From: Coprothermobacterota bacterium
GTDB lineage: Bacteria > Caldisericota > JANLFM01
DNA: 28,017 nt
Assembly: GCA_026389415.1 (NCBI GenBank)
Contig: JAPLHX010000204.1
Location: 1-28,017, forward strand
Direction of reading: 5' to 3'
Shown: positions 7,522 through 16,222 of the stretch, piece by piece
Position numbering within the stretch: the stretch's first letter is position 1
How the letters are laid out: each line of letters starts with the position of its first letter
The notes under the pieces: generated by a model
Seen by the model: the letters and a program-made list of their open reading frames with translations, nothing else
Database searches by the model: none
What the model was told of the DNA's origin: nothing
Made by a program: the position numbers and the translations under genes

Positions 7522-7978
7522 GCTGAATGGAAGCGCTACGCAATGGGAGGATGTATATCCGGGAGAAAACTTGCTGGAAGTCCTCCGGCGGCATGATTGC
7601 TGGGAAGTGAAGGGAAACAATTGCACCAATGGGGAATGTGGAGCCTGTACGATTCTGCTTGATGGAATCCCGGTTCCATCCTGCACGGTTTTCGCGGCCA
7701 GGGTGGAAGGGCGAAACGTGGATACAATCCGGTTACTAGGCGATCCCGACCATCTCCATCCTCTCCAACAGGCATTTTTACGACATGGTGCTGTTCAGTG
7801 CGGCTACTGTATCCCGGGTATGTTACTATCGGCTCACGCCTTGTTGGTTCGTAATCCGCATCCCAATCGAGATGAAATCCAGCAGTCCTTATCCGGGCAT
7901 TTATGCCGATGCACCGGGTACCTCCAGCAAATCGAAGCCATCGAGGAAATGGCACGTTTGCCGGAAGGAGCGGAATGA
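7505..7978 (+). CDS. Mo hydroxylase 2Fe-2S subunit (CoxS/XdhC-like)
   Basis: The 157-residue small subunit holds the two [2Fe-2S] clusters that carry electrons from molybdopterin to FAD. The plant-ferredoxin-type cluster ligands are C40, C45, C48 (CTNGECGAC) and C60. The second helical domain has C99, C102 (QCGYCIPGM), C134 and C136 (HLCRCTGY), all eight in place. Length and spacing are as in xanthine, nicotinate and CO dehydrogenase small subunits. The ATG at 7505 lies within the end of the FAD subunit gene, with CTGGAG as a modest ribosome site. The stop overlaps the large-subunit start as ATGA, so all three subunits are translationally linked and must form one complex. Confidence 0.95.
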   Translation: MQLSFKLNGSATQWEDVYPGENLLEVLRRHDCWEVKGNNCTNGECGACTILLDGIPVPSCTVFAARVEGRNVDTIRLLGDPDHLHPLQQAFLRHGAVQCGYCIPGMLLSAHALLVRNPHPNRDEIQQSLSGHLCRCTGYLQQIEAIEEMARLPEGAE

Positions 7979-10287
7979 TGGTATCACGCACGGTGGTTGG
8001 GCAGAGCGTGGACAAGCTGGATGGGCCCGCTCTAGTCACCGGGCAAGCGGTTTATACGGACGACTTTAGCTTACCTGGAATGCTCTTTGGCAAGATCCTT
8101 TGGAGTTCCCGAGCGCATGCGCGGATCCGAGCCATTGACACGTTCGCTGCTGAGCGCTTGCCTGGAATACGCCTGATTCTGCATCATGGAAACGTGCCGC
8201 GCGTGGCCTATACTACTGCTGGGCAGGGTTTTCCGGAACCATCCCCCTATGACTCTTTCATTTTTGATCGAAAGGTTCGTTTTGTGGGGGACCGGGTAGC
8301 GGCCGTGTTCGCTGACAATCTGATCGCTGCCCAGGAAGCCGTTGACTTGATCCGGGTGGAATATGAGGATCTTCCTGCTATTTTTCAGCCAGAAGAGGCC
8401 ACGCAACCGAATGCCCCCATCATTCATGATGAGGAGGAGATTCGCGGAGCATTCGATCCTGGGCACAACCTGGTTTCTCATCTTGATCTGAAAATTGGTG
8501 ATGTAGAGCAATCGTTGGCCCAGGCAACTTACCAGGCGGAAGGAACCTGGATCACGCAGTTTGCCCAGCATGTGCCAATGGAAACCCATATCGTTATCAC
8601 GTATTTGGACGAGTGGAGTCGGCTGGTAGTGCGGTCTTCCACCCAAGTACCCTTCCATGCACGTAGGATTATCTCACGTCTGTTGGATCTTCCGATTCAG
8701 AAAGTACGAGTGATCAAACCCCGGGTGGGGGGTGGATTTGGCGGGAAACAGGAGATCCTCTTGGAAGATCTTTGTGCCCTCGCCACTTTGCGTACTAGGC
8801 GACCGGCTCGGATTGAACTTTCACGCAAAGAGGAATTCGTTTCAGCACGACTGATGCACCCAATGAAAATCCAAGTTCGCTTGGGCGCGGATTCCGGGGG
8901 TCAACTACAAGCAATGGAAATGCGAGTATTGGCCAACACGGGCGCCTACGGAACGCACGGTTCCACGGTATTTTTTAATACGGGGAGCAAGACATTACCT
9001 CTTTACAATAAAGCGTCACACGTCCGGTTCGTTGGAGATGTGGTGTATACAAACTTGCCGGTACCGGGAGCATACCGTGGATACGGGGCGACAGAAGGCT
9101 ACTTCGCCTTGGAATGCGCCATGGACCAATTGGCGGCAAAGATGGGCATGGATCCGCTATTACTGCGGCGTAAGAATCATATCCGCGAGGGCGAAACATC
9201 ACCGATTTTCATCAAGCTTGGTGAAGGACGGGAAGGGGTGGACCAAACGGTGCAGAGCTGCGGTTTGGACCGCTGCATAGAGCTCGGCATGAAAGCGTTT
9301 AAATGGGACGAGAAGCGGAAAAACCCCCGTAGAATCGGATCGGATCGAGCCCGCGGAGTCGGGATGTCGATCCTGATGCAAGGTTCCTCGATTCCCCGAG
9401 TGGATATGGCAGCTGCAAATTTGCGAATGGCGGAAGACGGTTCGTTCCACCTGTTCTTGGGAGCGACAGACATCGGAACGGGTTCCGATACGATACTGGC
9501 TCAAATTGCTGCCGAAACCATTGGATTACCCACGCAGCGTTTCACCGTACACTCTTCTGATACGGATTTCTCCCCATTTGATAAGGGAGCCTATGCATCC
9601 AGCACCACCTATCTCTCCGGACAGGCCGTTTATAAAGCAGCACTAGCCGTCCGAAAACAAATCCTTGGTGTTGCCGGTCTTTGGTTTCATGTGGAGCCAA
9701 GCACTCTTGAGATTTGCCAGGGAGTGGTTTTCAACCGGCAAGGAGCACGTTTGACGCTGGAGGAAATCGGCTACCGTTCGTATTACTTGGCGGACCAGCA
9801 ACAAATCGAGGCTTCCGCTTCTGCTCTTTCCCAAGCCTCCCCGCCACCCTTTTCAGCTCATTTCGCGGAAGTCGAGATTGATCTGGAAACGGGAATCGTC
9901 CGACCCCTCGATTACGTAGTCGCTGTGGATTGCGGGGTTGCCATCAACCCCGAATTGGCAAGGGGTCAAGTCCTTGGATCTCTGATTAATGGCATCGGAT
10001 TTGCTCTCAGCGAGGAACTTCTCTTTTCCTCCCGTGGGGTTGCGCTCAATCCAAACTTCCTTGACTACAAAATTCTTACATCGCTGGATCTCCCCCGGAT
10101 CGAGATCATTCCGGTGGAAACGAACGAACCGACCGGGCCTTACGGAGCAAAAAGTATTGGCGAAATCTGTATCAACGGGCCATTGCCAACCCTGGCTAAT
10201 GCCATTTTCGATGCCACCGGTATCCAGATGAAAGAAGCACCTTTCACTGCAGAACGTGTCTGGCGAGCCCTGAAGCGAAATGAGTAA
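7975..10287 (+). CDS. Mo hydroxylase large (molybdopterin) subunit, XDH type
   Basis: The 770-residue catalytic subunit binds the molybdenum cofactor. Motifs in order are VGGGFGGKQE (about 248-257), PGAYRGYGATEG (about 363) and GPYGAKSIGE (about 720-729). The last contains the catalytic Glu of the family. The active-site loop is AYRGYG, as in purine/xanthine-dehydrogenase-like enzymes, and not the Cys-bearing AYRCSFR of aerobic CO dehydrogenase, so CO oxidation is unlikely. Substrate (purine, nicotinate, aldehyde or other heterocycle) is open. Two adjacent ATG codons (7975, 7978) follow AAGGAG; the second has the better spacing. The 3' end overlaps divIC by 8 bases. No maturation factor (XdhC-like chaperone) or molybdopterin-synthesis gene is in the window. 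Confidence 0.92.
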   Translation: MMVSRTVVGQSVDKLDGPALVTGQAVYTDDFSLPGMLFGKILWSSRAHARIRAIDTFAAERLPGIRLILHHGNVPRVAYTTAGQGFPEPSPYDSFIFDRKVRFVGDRVAAVFADNLIAAQEAVDLIRVEYEDLPAIFQPEEATQPNAPIIHDEEEIRGAFDPGHNLVSHLDLKIGDVEQSLAQATYQAEGTWITQFAQHVPMETHIVITYLDEWSRLVVRSSTQVPFHARRIISRLLDLPIQKVRVIKPRVGGGFGGKQEILLEDLCALATLRTRRPARIELSRKEEFVSARLMHPMKIQVRLGADSGGQLQAMEMRVLANTGAYGTHGSTVFFNTGSKTLPLYNKASHVRFVGDVVYTNLPVPGAYRGYGATEGYFALECAMDQLAAKMGMDPLLLRRKNHIREGETSPIFIKLGEGREGVDQTVQSCGLDRCIELGMKAFKWDEKRKNPRRIGSDRARGVGMSILMQGSSIPRVDMAAANLRMAEDGSFHLFLGATDIGTGSDTILAQIAAETIGLPTQRFTVHSSDTDFSPFDKGAYASSTTYLSGQAVYKAALAVRKQILGVAGLWFHVEPSTLEICQGVVFNRQGARLTLEEIGYRSYYLADQQQIEASASALSQASPPPFSAHFAEVEIDLETGIVRPLDYVVAVDCGVAINPELARGQVLGSLINGIGFALSEELLFSSRGVALNPNFLDYKILTSLDLPRIEIIPVETNEPTGPYGAKSIGEICINGPLPTLANAIFDATGIQMKEAPFTAERVWRALKRNE

Positions 10288-10675
10288 AAGCCCCGCCAAG
10301 CAGAGAAGGAACTTCCTGCGCGCCCTATTGATCCTCGGGGTAACCGCACTGCTCGTATTTTCACTTTACAATCTCTATCAGCGCTGGAGCGACTACTCGG
10401 AAGCGAACTCCAACTGGTCGATGACCGAAGCGCAGAAGAGTGAAAAAGAACAGCTGATTCAACAAAATCGTGATCGTCTGATCGAAACCGATTCGGATCA
10501 GGCAATGGAAGAGTATGCGCGGAATACTCTAGGCATGGTGCAGCCAGGGGAGACGATCTACCGAATGCCCCCGAGCGCAACCGTCACGGTCTCAATCGTA
10601 AACGAACCGGTCCAACCCTTCTGGCAAAGAATGTGGTTGGCGGTCACTTCGTTTTTCTACTCGATTGTCCGTTAG
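10280..10675 (+). CDS. divIC: Septum formation initiator, DivIC/FtsB family
   Basis: The 131-residue protein has a short basic cytoplasmic N-terminus, one membrane helix (about 13-31), a coiled-coil-like segment rich in Glu/Gln (about 45-75) and the family end motif ARNTLGMVQPGETIY (80-94). DivIC/FtsB partners FtsL and FtsQ/DivIB in the divisome outside the membrane. It has an unusual extra C-terminal tail of about 35 residues ending in a hydrophobic stretch (PFWQRMWLAVTSFFYSIV), which could be a second membrane or amphipathic helix. The ATG overlaps the end of the hydroxylase large subunit. Its position upstream of tRNA-Met, tilS, hpt and ftsH echoes the Firmicutes division/tRNA region. Confidence 0.85.
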   Translation: MSKSPAKQRRNFLRALLILGVTALLVFSLYNLYQRWSDYSEANSNWSMTEAQKSEKEQLIQQNRDRLIETDSDQAMEEYARNTLGMVQPGETIYRMPPSATVTVSIVNEPVQPFWQRMWLAVTSFFYSIVR

Positions 10676-10699
10676 AACAAATCACTGGGGACTAAGCAC

Positions 10700-10728
10700 T
10701 TGACCCCAAGGCGGATTTCACCTAAGAT
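10700..10728 (+). promoter_or_regulatory. Promoter of the tRNA-Met / tilS transcript
   Basis: TTGACC (10700-10705, 5/6) and TAAGAT (10723-10728, 4/6) with an ideal 17-base spacer predict a start near 10735, five bases before the initiator tRNA. Because tilS begins nine bases after the second tRNA and no other promoter is visible, this site probably also drives tilS and hpt. Confidence 0.6.
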
Positions 10729-10739
10729 GTGCCAGTGGA

Positions 10740-10816
<77 letters not shown>

Positions 10817-10830
10817 TTTATTATAGGGAT

Positions 10831-10907
10831 GGCGGCGTAGCTCAGTTGGTTAGAGCATGCGGCTCATACCCGCAGTGTCCGGGGTTCGAATCCCTGCGCC
10901 GCCACCA
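10831..10907 (+). tRNA. Elongator tRNA-Met (CAT)
   Basis: A 77-base cloverleaf with encoded CCA: acceptor GGCGGCG/CGCCGCC, D stem GCTC/GAGC, anticodon stem TGCGG/CCGCA with loop CTCATAC, and T loop TTCGAAT. The acceptor and the CATACCCG anticodon side resemble elongator tRNA-Met of Firmicutes more than the CAT-anticodon tRNA-Ile2, but identity between those two rests on resemblance only. It lies 14 bases after the initiator tRNA and 9 bases before the tilS start. Confidence 0.9.
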
Positions 10908-10916
10908 AGGATTCCA

Positions 10917-12296
10917 GTGAATCGAACGAACCCATTTGAGCAAAAGCTTTCTGCCGCGCTGGAGCAGGTACCCTCATTGAAACCAGGCCAGAGGCTGCTG
11001 GTGGCTCTTTCCGGGGGGGCTGATTCTTGCGCTCTTCTCTTAGGGCTTCTACATTTTCCCCACTATCCTTTGGTTGTTGCCCATTATGATCACGATCTCC
11101 GGGCTTCATCGGAAAAAGATCGTTTTTTTTGCCAGGATTTAGCCAACCATTTTCAGATTCCCTTCTATTGGCAGCGCTCAAGTCGTTCCACCACACCCCG
11201 ATTTCAACATTGGTCGCCAGAAGAAGCCGCACGAATGGAACGAATGGCATTCCTTCGCCACATCTTGCAGACGGCTAGTGCAGATTGGATTGTGTTAGGC
11301 CACACGGCAGATGACCAGGTGGAAACGGTGTTGCTTCGACTGCTGACGGGAGCGGGAAGCGAAGGTTTGAAAGGAATCCCGTGCTGGGATGATCAACGCA
11401 AACTCTTTCATCCGCTGTTGGGACATTGGCGAAGGGAAACAGAAGCATATTGCCGGGCGAATGGGATCGGTTATCTCACGGATGAAAGCAATAAGGATCC
11501 GGCATTCTTGCGAAACGCCCTCCGTTTGGAAATCCTACCTGCAATTCTCTGGCGTTTCCCGGGTGCAAAGGCTGCCATCATGCGCACAAGTCAGATTTTG
11601 GCAGAAGAGAATCGATACTTATGTTCCCAAGCCAAGAGAACCTCCTCCCTTTGGCAAGAAGAAGGCGGCAACCTGATCTTAAAAAAGGGTGTCACGAGTC
11701 TTCCTCTCGCGATTCGACGAAGGGTCATTCAAGCTGCCCTCTACCGTAAAAAGAACAAAGCATCGTTTGCGGAAGTGAAAACCATCGGAGAGCTATTTGA
11801 CAAGCAAGTTGGCAGGCAGATACAACTGTCCGATGGTTTGATGGCTCTCCGCGTCTATGCAGGTGTCCAAATTGGTCCCCAGGATTCTGGTGAGAATTAC
11901 AAACCCGTACTGGAAGTGGATCCACCAGCCACGCTTCTCTTGCCGGACGGGAGACGGTTGAGATTTGAATTCGTTGACCCCAGCTTTACCCATCCAACAC
12001 CAGGAGCGCATTGTATCGACCCCAAGCAAACAAGTCATTTCATCGTGCGCTATTGGAAACCAGGAGACCGATTCTGGCCATTTGGGGCACCTGGGGCAAA
12101 GAAGTTGCAGGATTTCTTCGTGGACCGTAAAGTAGCGAGACTAGTCAGGCATCGAATTCCATTGATTTTATGTGGAGAAGAAATCGCCTGCTTGGTGGGT
12201 TTCACGATAGGAGAAAAATTCCGGTTGGGACCGAACTCGACATCTTGTTTGCGAATCCAGTTCGAGAAGGAGACGGGCGATGAGGGAAATGATTGA
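10917..12296 (+). CDS. tilS: tRNA(Ile2)-lysidine synthetase
   Basis: The 459-residue enzyme attaches lysine to C34 of tRNA-Ile(CAT), changing its codon from AUG to AUA. The PP-loop ATPase motif is SGGADS (32-37), followed by VAHYDHDLRASSEKD and LGHTADDQVETVLLRLL. The C-terminal tRNA-binding domain contains RYWKPGDRFWPFG and KKLQDFFVDRKV. The start is GTG 10917: AAGGA begins at the last base of the second tRNA and lies five bases before the GTG. A longer frame would run into the tRNA gene and is rejected. Thus processing of the tRNA 3' end touches the ribosome site. The 3' end overlaps hpt by 17 bases. The tilS-hpt-ftsH order is conserved in many bacteria. Confidence 0.95.
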   Translation: MNRTNPFEQKLSAALEQVPSLKPGQRLLVALSGGADSCALLLGLLHFPHYPLVVAHYDHDLRASSEKDRFFCQDLANHFQIPFYWQRSSRSTTPRFQHWSPEEAARMERMAFLRHILQTASADWIVLGHTADDQVETVLLRLLTGAGSEGLKGIPCWDDQRKLFHPLLGHWRRETEAYCRANGIGYLTDESNKDPAFLRNALRLEILPAILWRFPGAKAAIMRTSQILAEENRYLCSQAKRTSSLWQEEGGNLILKKGVTSLPLAIRRRVIQAALYRKKNKASFAEVKTIGELFDKQVGRQIQLSDGLMALRVYAGVQIGPQDSGENYKPVLEVDPPATLLLPDGRRLRFEFVDPSFTHPTPGAHCIDPKQTSHFIVRYWKPGDRFWPFGAPGAKKLQDFFVDRKVARLVRHRIPLILCGEEIACLVGFTIGEKFRLGPNSTSCLRIQFEKETGDEGND

Positions 12297-12828
12297 ACAA
12301 GTCTTGTTGGATGAAAAGCAAATTGCCGAACGAATTTCTGACATAGGTAAGAAAATCAGCCAAGATTATCAGGGCAAAGATCTCCTTTTAATCGGTGTGC
12401 TTAAGGGCGCCTTTATTTTTCTCGCAGACTTGGTGCGGGCCATCGATTTACCCATCGCATTGGACTTCGTAGCAGTATCCAGCTATGGTTTTTCCACCGA
12501 AACCACTGGAGTGGTACGGATTATCAAGGATGTGGATTATCCCGTAACAGGCAAACATGTCCTGTTGGTAGAGGACATTGTGGACTCAGGCCTAACCCTG
12601 AGATATTTGGCACAAGTTCTCGCTGAACAGAAACCAGCAAGCCTAAGGATTTGCGCCTTACTGGACAAGCCAGAGCGACGAAAGGTGTCACTTGATGTCG
12701 ACTATGTGGGCTTTTCCATCCCCAATGAATTCGTCGTGGGATATGGCTTGGATTATAATGGGCAATACCGTAATTTACCCTTTGTGGGAGCACTCAAACA
12801 TTCCATCTATTCGAAATCGGAAGCATGA
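12280..12828 (+). CDS. hpt: Hypoxanthine phosphoribosyltransferase
   Basis: The 182-residue type I phosphoribosyltransferase salvages hypoxanthine (and guanine) with PRPP to IMP (GMP). The PRPP loop is VLLVEDIVDSGLTL (94-107), the flexible-loop region is VAVSSYGFSTETTG, and the purine-contacting end is FVVGYGLDYNGQYRNLPFVG, as in HPRT of Firmicutes. The ATG at 12280 follows AAGGAG by seven bases and lies within the last codons of tilS. Length is normal. It sits between tilS and ftsH as in Bacillus. The 46 bases after it contain a TATAAT box, so ftsH may have its own promoter. Confidence 0.95.
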   Translation: MREMIEQVLLDEKQIAERISDIGKKISQDYQGKDLLLIGVLKGAFIFLADLVRAIDLPIALDFVAVSSYGFSTETTGVVRIIKDVDYPVTGKHVLLVEDIVDSGLTLRYLAQVLAEQKPASLRICALLDKPERRKVSLDVDYVGFSIPNEFVVGYGLDYNGQYRNLPFVGALKHSIYSKSEA

Positions 12829-12839
12829 TCAGCTATAAT
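12811..12839 (+). promoter_or_regulatory. Possible ftsH promoter
   Basis: A perfect TATAAT (12834-12839) stands 17 bases after TCGAAA (4/6 to -35), overlapping the end of hpt. The start would be near 12846, about 29 bases before the ftsH start codon. Heat-shock control is common for ftsH, but no CIRCE or other operator is visible. Confidence 0.4.
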
Positions 12840-12874
12840 GATAGGATAAGCACCAAGAAAGAAGGATTCCCAGT

Positions 12875-14680
12875 TTGAAAACAAATATTTGGCGTAGCAT
12901 CGCTGTATACGCCATATTGGCGTTACTCCTTTGGGGTTTCTGGCAGTTGCTGTTCGGCTCCAGTGACATCCAACAGATTCCCTATGATTCGCTCAAGACG
13001 ATGATTCGGGATGGCAAGGTTCAATCGCTAGAGCTGGGCGGGACGGAAATTGCAGGTACCTTGAAGGATGGGAGCAAATTCACCACCCTATGGCAGGTTG
13101 GTGCGGATCCCGAGCTAATTCCCTTATTAGAAAAAAATACGGTGGCATATAGTTTTCCACCTCCTCCCTCAAACTGGCTGCCGATTGTCCTGACCTATCT
13201 CGTCCCGATACTTCTTTTGGTTGGGTTCTGGTTCTTCATGGTCCGACAGTCGCAAGCCGGCGGCAATCAGGCATTTTCCTTTGGAAAAAGCAAAGCCCGC
13301 CTTTTCTTGGATGATCGTCCCCGGGTCACATTCAATGATGTGGCGGGAGTGGAGGAAGTAAAAGAGGAACTGGAGGAAGAAATCGAGTTCCTCAAGACTC
13401 CGAAGAAATTTCAAGCACTGGGAGCCAAAATACCAAAAGGAGTACTGCTGGTTGGTCCTCCTGGTTGCGGGAAGACTCTTCTAGCTCGTGCCGTAGCCGG
13501 GGAAGCCAGCGTCCCTTTCTTCTCGGTTTCGGGTTCAGAATTCGTTGAGATGTTCGTGGGGGTGGGTGCTTCCCGAGTACGTGATTTGTTTGGTCAGGCT
13601 AAAAAATACTCCCCATGCATCGTTTTCATTGATGAGATCGATGCAGTAGGCCGTTTGCGTGGGGCAGGATTGGGCGGGGGGCATGATGAGCGCGAGCAGA
13701 CCTTAAACCAGTTACTGGTGGAGATGGATGGATTCGACCCGAATGCAGGAGTGATTATCATTGCTGCGACCAACCGCCCGGATATTCTGGATCCGGCCCT
13801 GTTGCGACCAGGTCGGTTCGACCGGCGTGTAGTAGTGGATGCACCAGATATCAATGGTCGGGAAGCCATCCTGCGAGTACATGCTCGGAACAAGCCTCTG
13901 GATAACCAGGACGACCTCAAAATCATTGCTCGTCGGACCCCCGGGTTCACGGGGGCAGATTTAGAAAATGTCGTCAACGAAGCAGCGCTGTTAGCCGCTC
14001 GGGCCGATAAGAAAAGCATTGGCTTCAAGGATATGGATGAAGCCATCGACCGGGTCATTGCCGGACCGCAGAAAAAAAACAGGGTCGTTTCAGATCGGGA
14101 AAAGGAAATCATCGCGATCCACGAAACCGGGCACGCACTCGTTGGTCGATTGCTGCCAGGTGCAGAGCCGGTACACCGCATCTCCATCATTTCTCGGGGG
14201 TTGGCATTGGGCTACACCATCCAATTGGCCAGTGAAGATCGCCATGTTCGTTCCAAACAAGAATTGTTGAACCAGGTGGCCTTCGCTCTTGGCGGGCGAG
14301 CCGCAGAACAAGAGCTTCTCGATGAGATTACCACCGGAGCGCAGAACGATTTTCAGAAGTCGACCGAGTTAGCCCGGCAGATGGTAACGGAATGGGGAAT
14401 GTCAGAGAAGATTGGTCCCCTCTCATACGCCAATAAGGATGAGATGGTGTTCCTGGGCAGGGATTTCACTCGTGAACGGATTTATTCTGAAGAAGTAGCG
14501 TTCGAAATTGACCAGGAAATCAAAAAAATTATCACTGCCTGCTATGAAGCCGCGGTCCAAATCATCCGGGAAAACCGTGACAAGTTACGGCAGATTGCGG
14601 ATATCCTGAAAGAGAAGGAAGTGCTGGAGGGGGAGGAATTGGAAGCGCTGCTGACCGCAGCAGTGTCGAAACTGGAATAA
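12875..14680 (+). CDS. ftsH: ATP-dependent membrane zinc protease FtsH
   Basis: The 601-residue membrane AAA+ protease degrades misfolded and regulatory membrane proteins. Membrane helices lie at about 8-27 and 103-123, bracketing a 75-residue external domain. AAA motifs are Walker A GPPGCGKT (194-201; Cys replaces the common Thr), Walker B CIVFIDEID and the second region of homology ATNRPDILDPALLRPGRFDR. The zinc site is HETGH (about 416-420; HEAGH in most) with the third ligand Asp in TTGAQNDFQKST. The start is TTG 12875, preceded by GAAGGA at eight bases. Length is normal for a form with a short C-terminal tail. It follows hpt as in Firmicutes. Confidence 0.97.
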   Translation: MKTNIWRSIAVYAILALLLWGFWQLLFGSSDIQQIPYDSLKTMIRDGKVQSLELGGTEIAGTLKDGSKFTTLWQVGADPELIPLLEKNTVAYSFPPPPSNWLPIVLTYLVPILLLVGFWFFMVRQSQAGGNQAFSFGKSKARLFLDDRPRVTFNDVAGVEEVKEELEEEIEFLKTPKKFQALGAKIPKGVLLVGPPGCGKTLLARAVAGEASVPFFSVSGSEFVEMFVGVGASRVRDLFGQAKKYSPCIVFIDEIDAVGRLRGAGLGGGHDEREQTLNQLLVEMDGFDPNAGVIIIAATNRPDILDPALLRPGRFDRRVVVDAPDINGREAILRVHARNKPLDNQDDLKIIARRTPGFTGADLENVVNEAALLAARADKKSIGFKDMDEAIDRVIAGPQKKNRVVSDREKEIIAIHETGHALVGRLLPGAEPVHRISIISRGLALGYTIQLASEDRHVRSKQELLNQVAFALGGRAAEQELLDEITTGAQNDFQKSTELARQMVTEWGMSEKIGPLSYANKDEMVFLGRDFTRERIYSEEVAFEIDQEIKKIITACYEAAVQIIRENRDKLRQIADILKEKEVLEGEELEALLTAAVSKLE

Positions 14681-14710
14681 CCATCCACGATCGACACGAC
14701 TTGACGGCTG

Positions 14711-14754
14711 ATAGCAAGTGAGAGGAATGAATCAATTCACCCCTCTCTTACTAT
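14711..14754. terminator. Hairpin between convergent ftsH and hisC-like genes
   Basis: ATAG-C-AAG-TG-AGAGG (14711-14725) pairs with CCTCT-CTT-A-CTAT (14742-14754): 12 pairs with one mismatch and a two-base bulge around a 16-base loop. It lies just past the ftsH stop, and its right arm covers the hisC-like stop codon, a position expected for a shared terminator. There is no strong T run, so function is inferred from position. Confidence 0.35.
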
Positions 14755-15857
14755 GAAAGCTGGATTTTCGCCAAGACGTCTTCCAAAGCACAAACCAGAC
14801 GGCTGTTTTGTGTTGCCGTTCCTACCGTGATGCGCAGAAACTGGGGAAGGTCATACGCTAGGCCTGGTCGGACGATCAATCCATGCTTAAGCAAGTTCTT
14901 GCATACTTCTGTCGCGTTTCTGCTAACGTTCACCAAGACGAAATTGGTATGACTGGGGACGAAGAAAAGTCCCATGCGCTGAAATTCCTGGTAGAAGAAC
15001 CGTCGCCCAGCCGCATTGATATCGAGTGTCTGTCGGAGAAATTCTTCATCGTTTAGAGCGCCAATCCCAGCAGCCTGCGCTAGAAGATTTACTGCAAAAG
15101 GTTCGCGCACTTTGTGGATGGTATCCAGCAGCAAAGGAACAGCAATGCCATATCCTAAGCGAATGCCGGCCAATCCGTAGGCCTTGGAAAAGGTGCGCAA
15201 TACGATCACATTCGGCCTGCCTTCTCGAATGTAGCGAAGGGAGTCGGGGTAGTCCCTTGTGTCCACGAAATGGTAGTAGGCTTCATCGAGTACGATGAGG
15301 ACATGTTCAGGCACATGTTGGATGAAATCATCTACTTCCCCAGCACCGACAACGGTTCCCGTGGGATTGTTCGGATTGCAGACAAAAACCAACCGTGTTC
15401 GTTCCGTAATGGAGTCAGCCATCGCGGTTAAATCCAATCCGTACTCGTGAGTGGGTGTTTTAATCAAGGTGCCGCGCATGGCATGCGTGAAAAGATCATA
15501 AATCGGGAACGAAGAACGGCTAACCACGACTTCACTTCCTTCATCAAGATAAGCCATGCACAATTCCAGGATCAGACCATCTGCACCATTGCTTACGGCG
15601 ATCTGTTCTGGTGGGACTTGCAAGTGCAAGGAAAGGGCTTGCCTAAGAGAAAAACACTGTCCGTCCGGGTAGTAGTTCAGATTTGGCAGGGCCTGTTGCA
15701 GAGCAACCAAGGCTTTGGGTGAAGGGCCTAGTGGATTCTCGTTGGAAGCCAACTTGATTACATCTTCCAACCCGTATTCTCGCTTGACTTCCTCGATTGG
15801 TTTGCCCGGAATGTAGGGGGCAATGCATTCTAGGCCGCGCTGGTACCTTACTCCCAT
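14751..15857 (-). CDS. hisC: HisC-family aminotransferase
   Basis: The 368-residue fold-type I PLP aminotransferase is close to histidinol-phosphate aminotransferase. Markers are the N-terminal LASNENPLGPSPKA (36-49), NPNNPTG (161-167), DEAYYHF (191-197), the PLP lysine in FSKAYG (K225), GIRLGYG and the C-terminal RITVGT. HisC makes histidinol phosphate from imidazole-acetol phosphate. Many HisC-like enzymes instead, or also, transaminate aromatic 2-oxoacids. No other his gene is nearby, while iorAB (aryl-pyruvate use) and a histidine-degradation-type enzyme are in the window, so an aromatic role is possible. The start is ATG 15857, with AGGAG about 12 bases upstream, a long spacing. The gene stands alone. 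Confidence 0.85.
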   Translation of the reverse strand: MGVRYQRGLECIAPYIPGKPIEEVKREYGLEDVIKLASNENPLGPSPKALVALQQALPNLNYYPDGQCFSLRQALSLHLQVPPEQIAVSNGADGLILELCMAYLDEGSEVVVSRSSFPIYDLFTHAMRGTLIKTPTHEYGLDLTAMADSITERTRLVFVCNPNNPTGTVVGAGEVDDFIQHVPEHVLIVLDEAYYHFVDTRDYPDSLRYIREGRPNVIVLRTFSKAYGLAGIRLGYGIAVPLLLDTIHKVREPFAVNLLAQAAGIGALNDEEFLRQTLDINAAGRRFFYQEFQRMGLFFVPSHTNFVLVNVSRNATEVCKNLLKHGLIVRPGLAYDLPQFLRITVGTATQNSRLVCALEDVLAKIQLS

Positions 15858-16222
15858 GATCTATTCACACTCCTATGTGGATTTTCATTCGTCATACGGC
15901 TCTAACAAGCAGAAGTGAAGGGATTGAAACGGTGCCCATAGTGCAGACCAATGCGCATTCCCGAAGGATTGCGGGAGACCGAATCCTTCGGGAATGCGCC
16001 ACGTTCGGGGCCGGTCGTAAATCAAAGTTGCCCTGGTGACTCTTGCGGGAGAAACCATCTTCCCTTTTGCTCCGATATCGTTGGAATGCTCAGTTAGCAT
16101 ACCGAAAAAAGCATAGCGATTCCATCTTCCTACTGCAAACTGGCAGAGAGCTTTGCGGAAAAGAACGGATTAGCTACACTGTTAGCCAGATAAGCTTTTC
16201 TATCGAGGGAAGGAACGTATTT
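15858..16222. other. 365-bp divergent intergenic region
   Basis: This gap lies between the hisC-like gene (leftwards) and the formimidoyltransferase gene (rightwards). It contains the 18-bp inverted repeat at 15953-15999, and a 10-base direct repeat TTGCGGGAGA at 15969-15978 and 16043-16052. I found no convincing -35/-10 pair on either strand, no recognisable riboswitch or T-box consensus, and no credible coding sequence. The AAGGA site at its right end belongs to the formimidoyltransferase TTG start. Confidence 0.6.
15953..15999. repeat. Perfect 18-bp inverted repeat (47-base hairpin)
   Basis: GCGCATTCCCGAAGGATT (15953-15970) is followed, after an 11-base loop, by its exact reverse complement (15982-15999). 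Pairing stops cleanly at both ends. There is no flanking T run, and the genes on either side start away from it, so it is not a usual terminator. It could be a palindromic repeat element, an operator or an RNA structure in a leader. Confidence 0.85.

Noticed and set aside
7975..10287. Aerobic CO dehydrogenase (CoxL) as the identity of the large subunit
   Set aside because: The active-site loop is AYRGYG, not the Cys-containing loop of form I CoxL.
10831..10907. tRNA-Ile2 (CAT anticodon), the TilS substrate
   Set aside because: The acceptor stem and the CATACCCG anticodon side match elongator tRNA-Met better. A tRNA-Ile2-specific scan would settle it.
15885..16100. 71-codon minus-strand open frame in the hisC/ftcD gap
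   Set aside because: It crosses the perfect inverted repeat, has no ribosome site and a composition unlike a protein. It is probably chance.
15858..16222. Riboswitch or T-box leader for ftcD
   Set aside because: No known aptamer or T-box consensus could be matched by eye, and no terminator with a T run follows.
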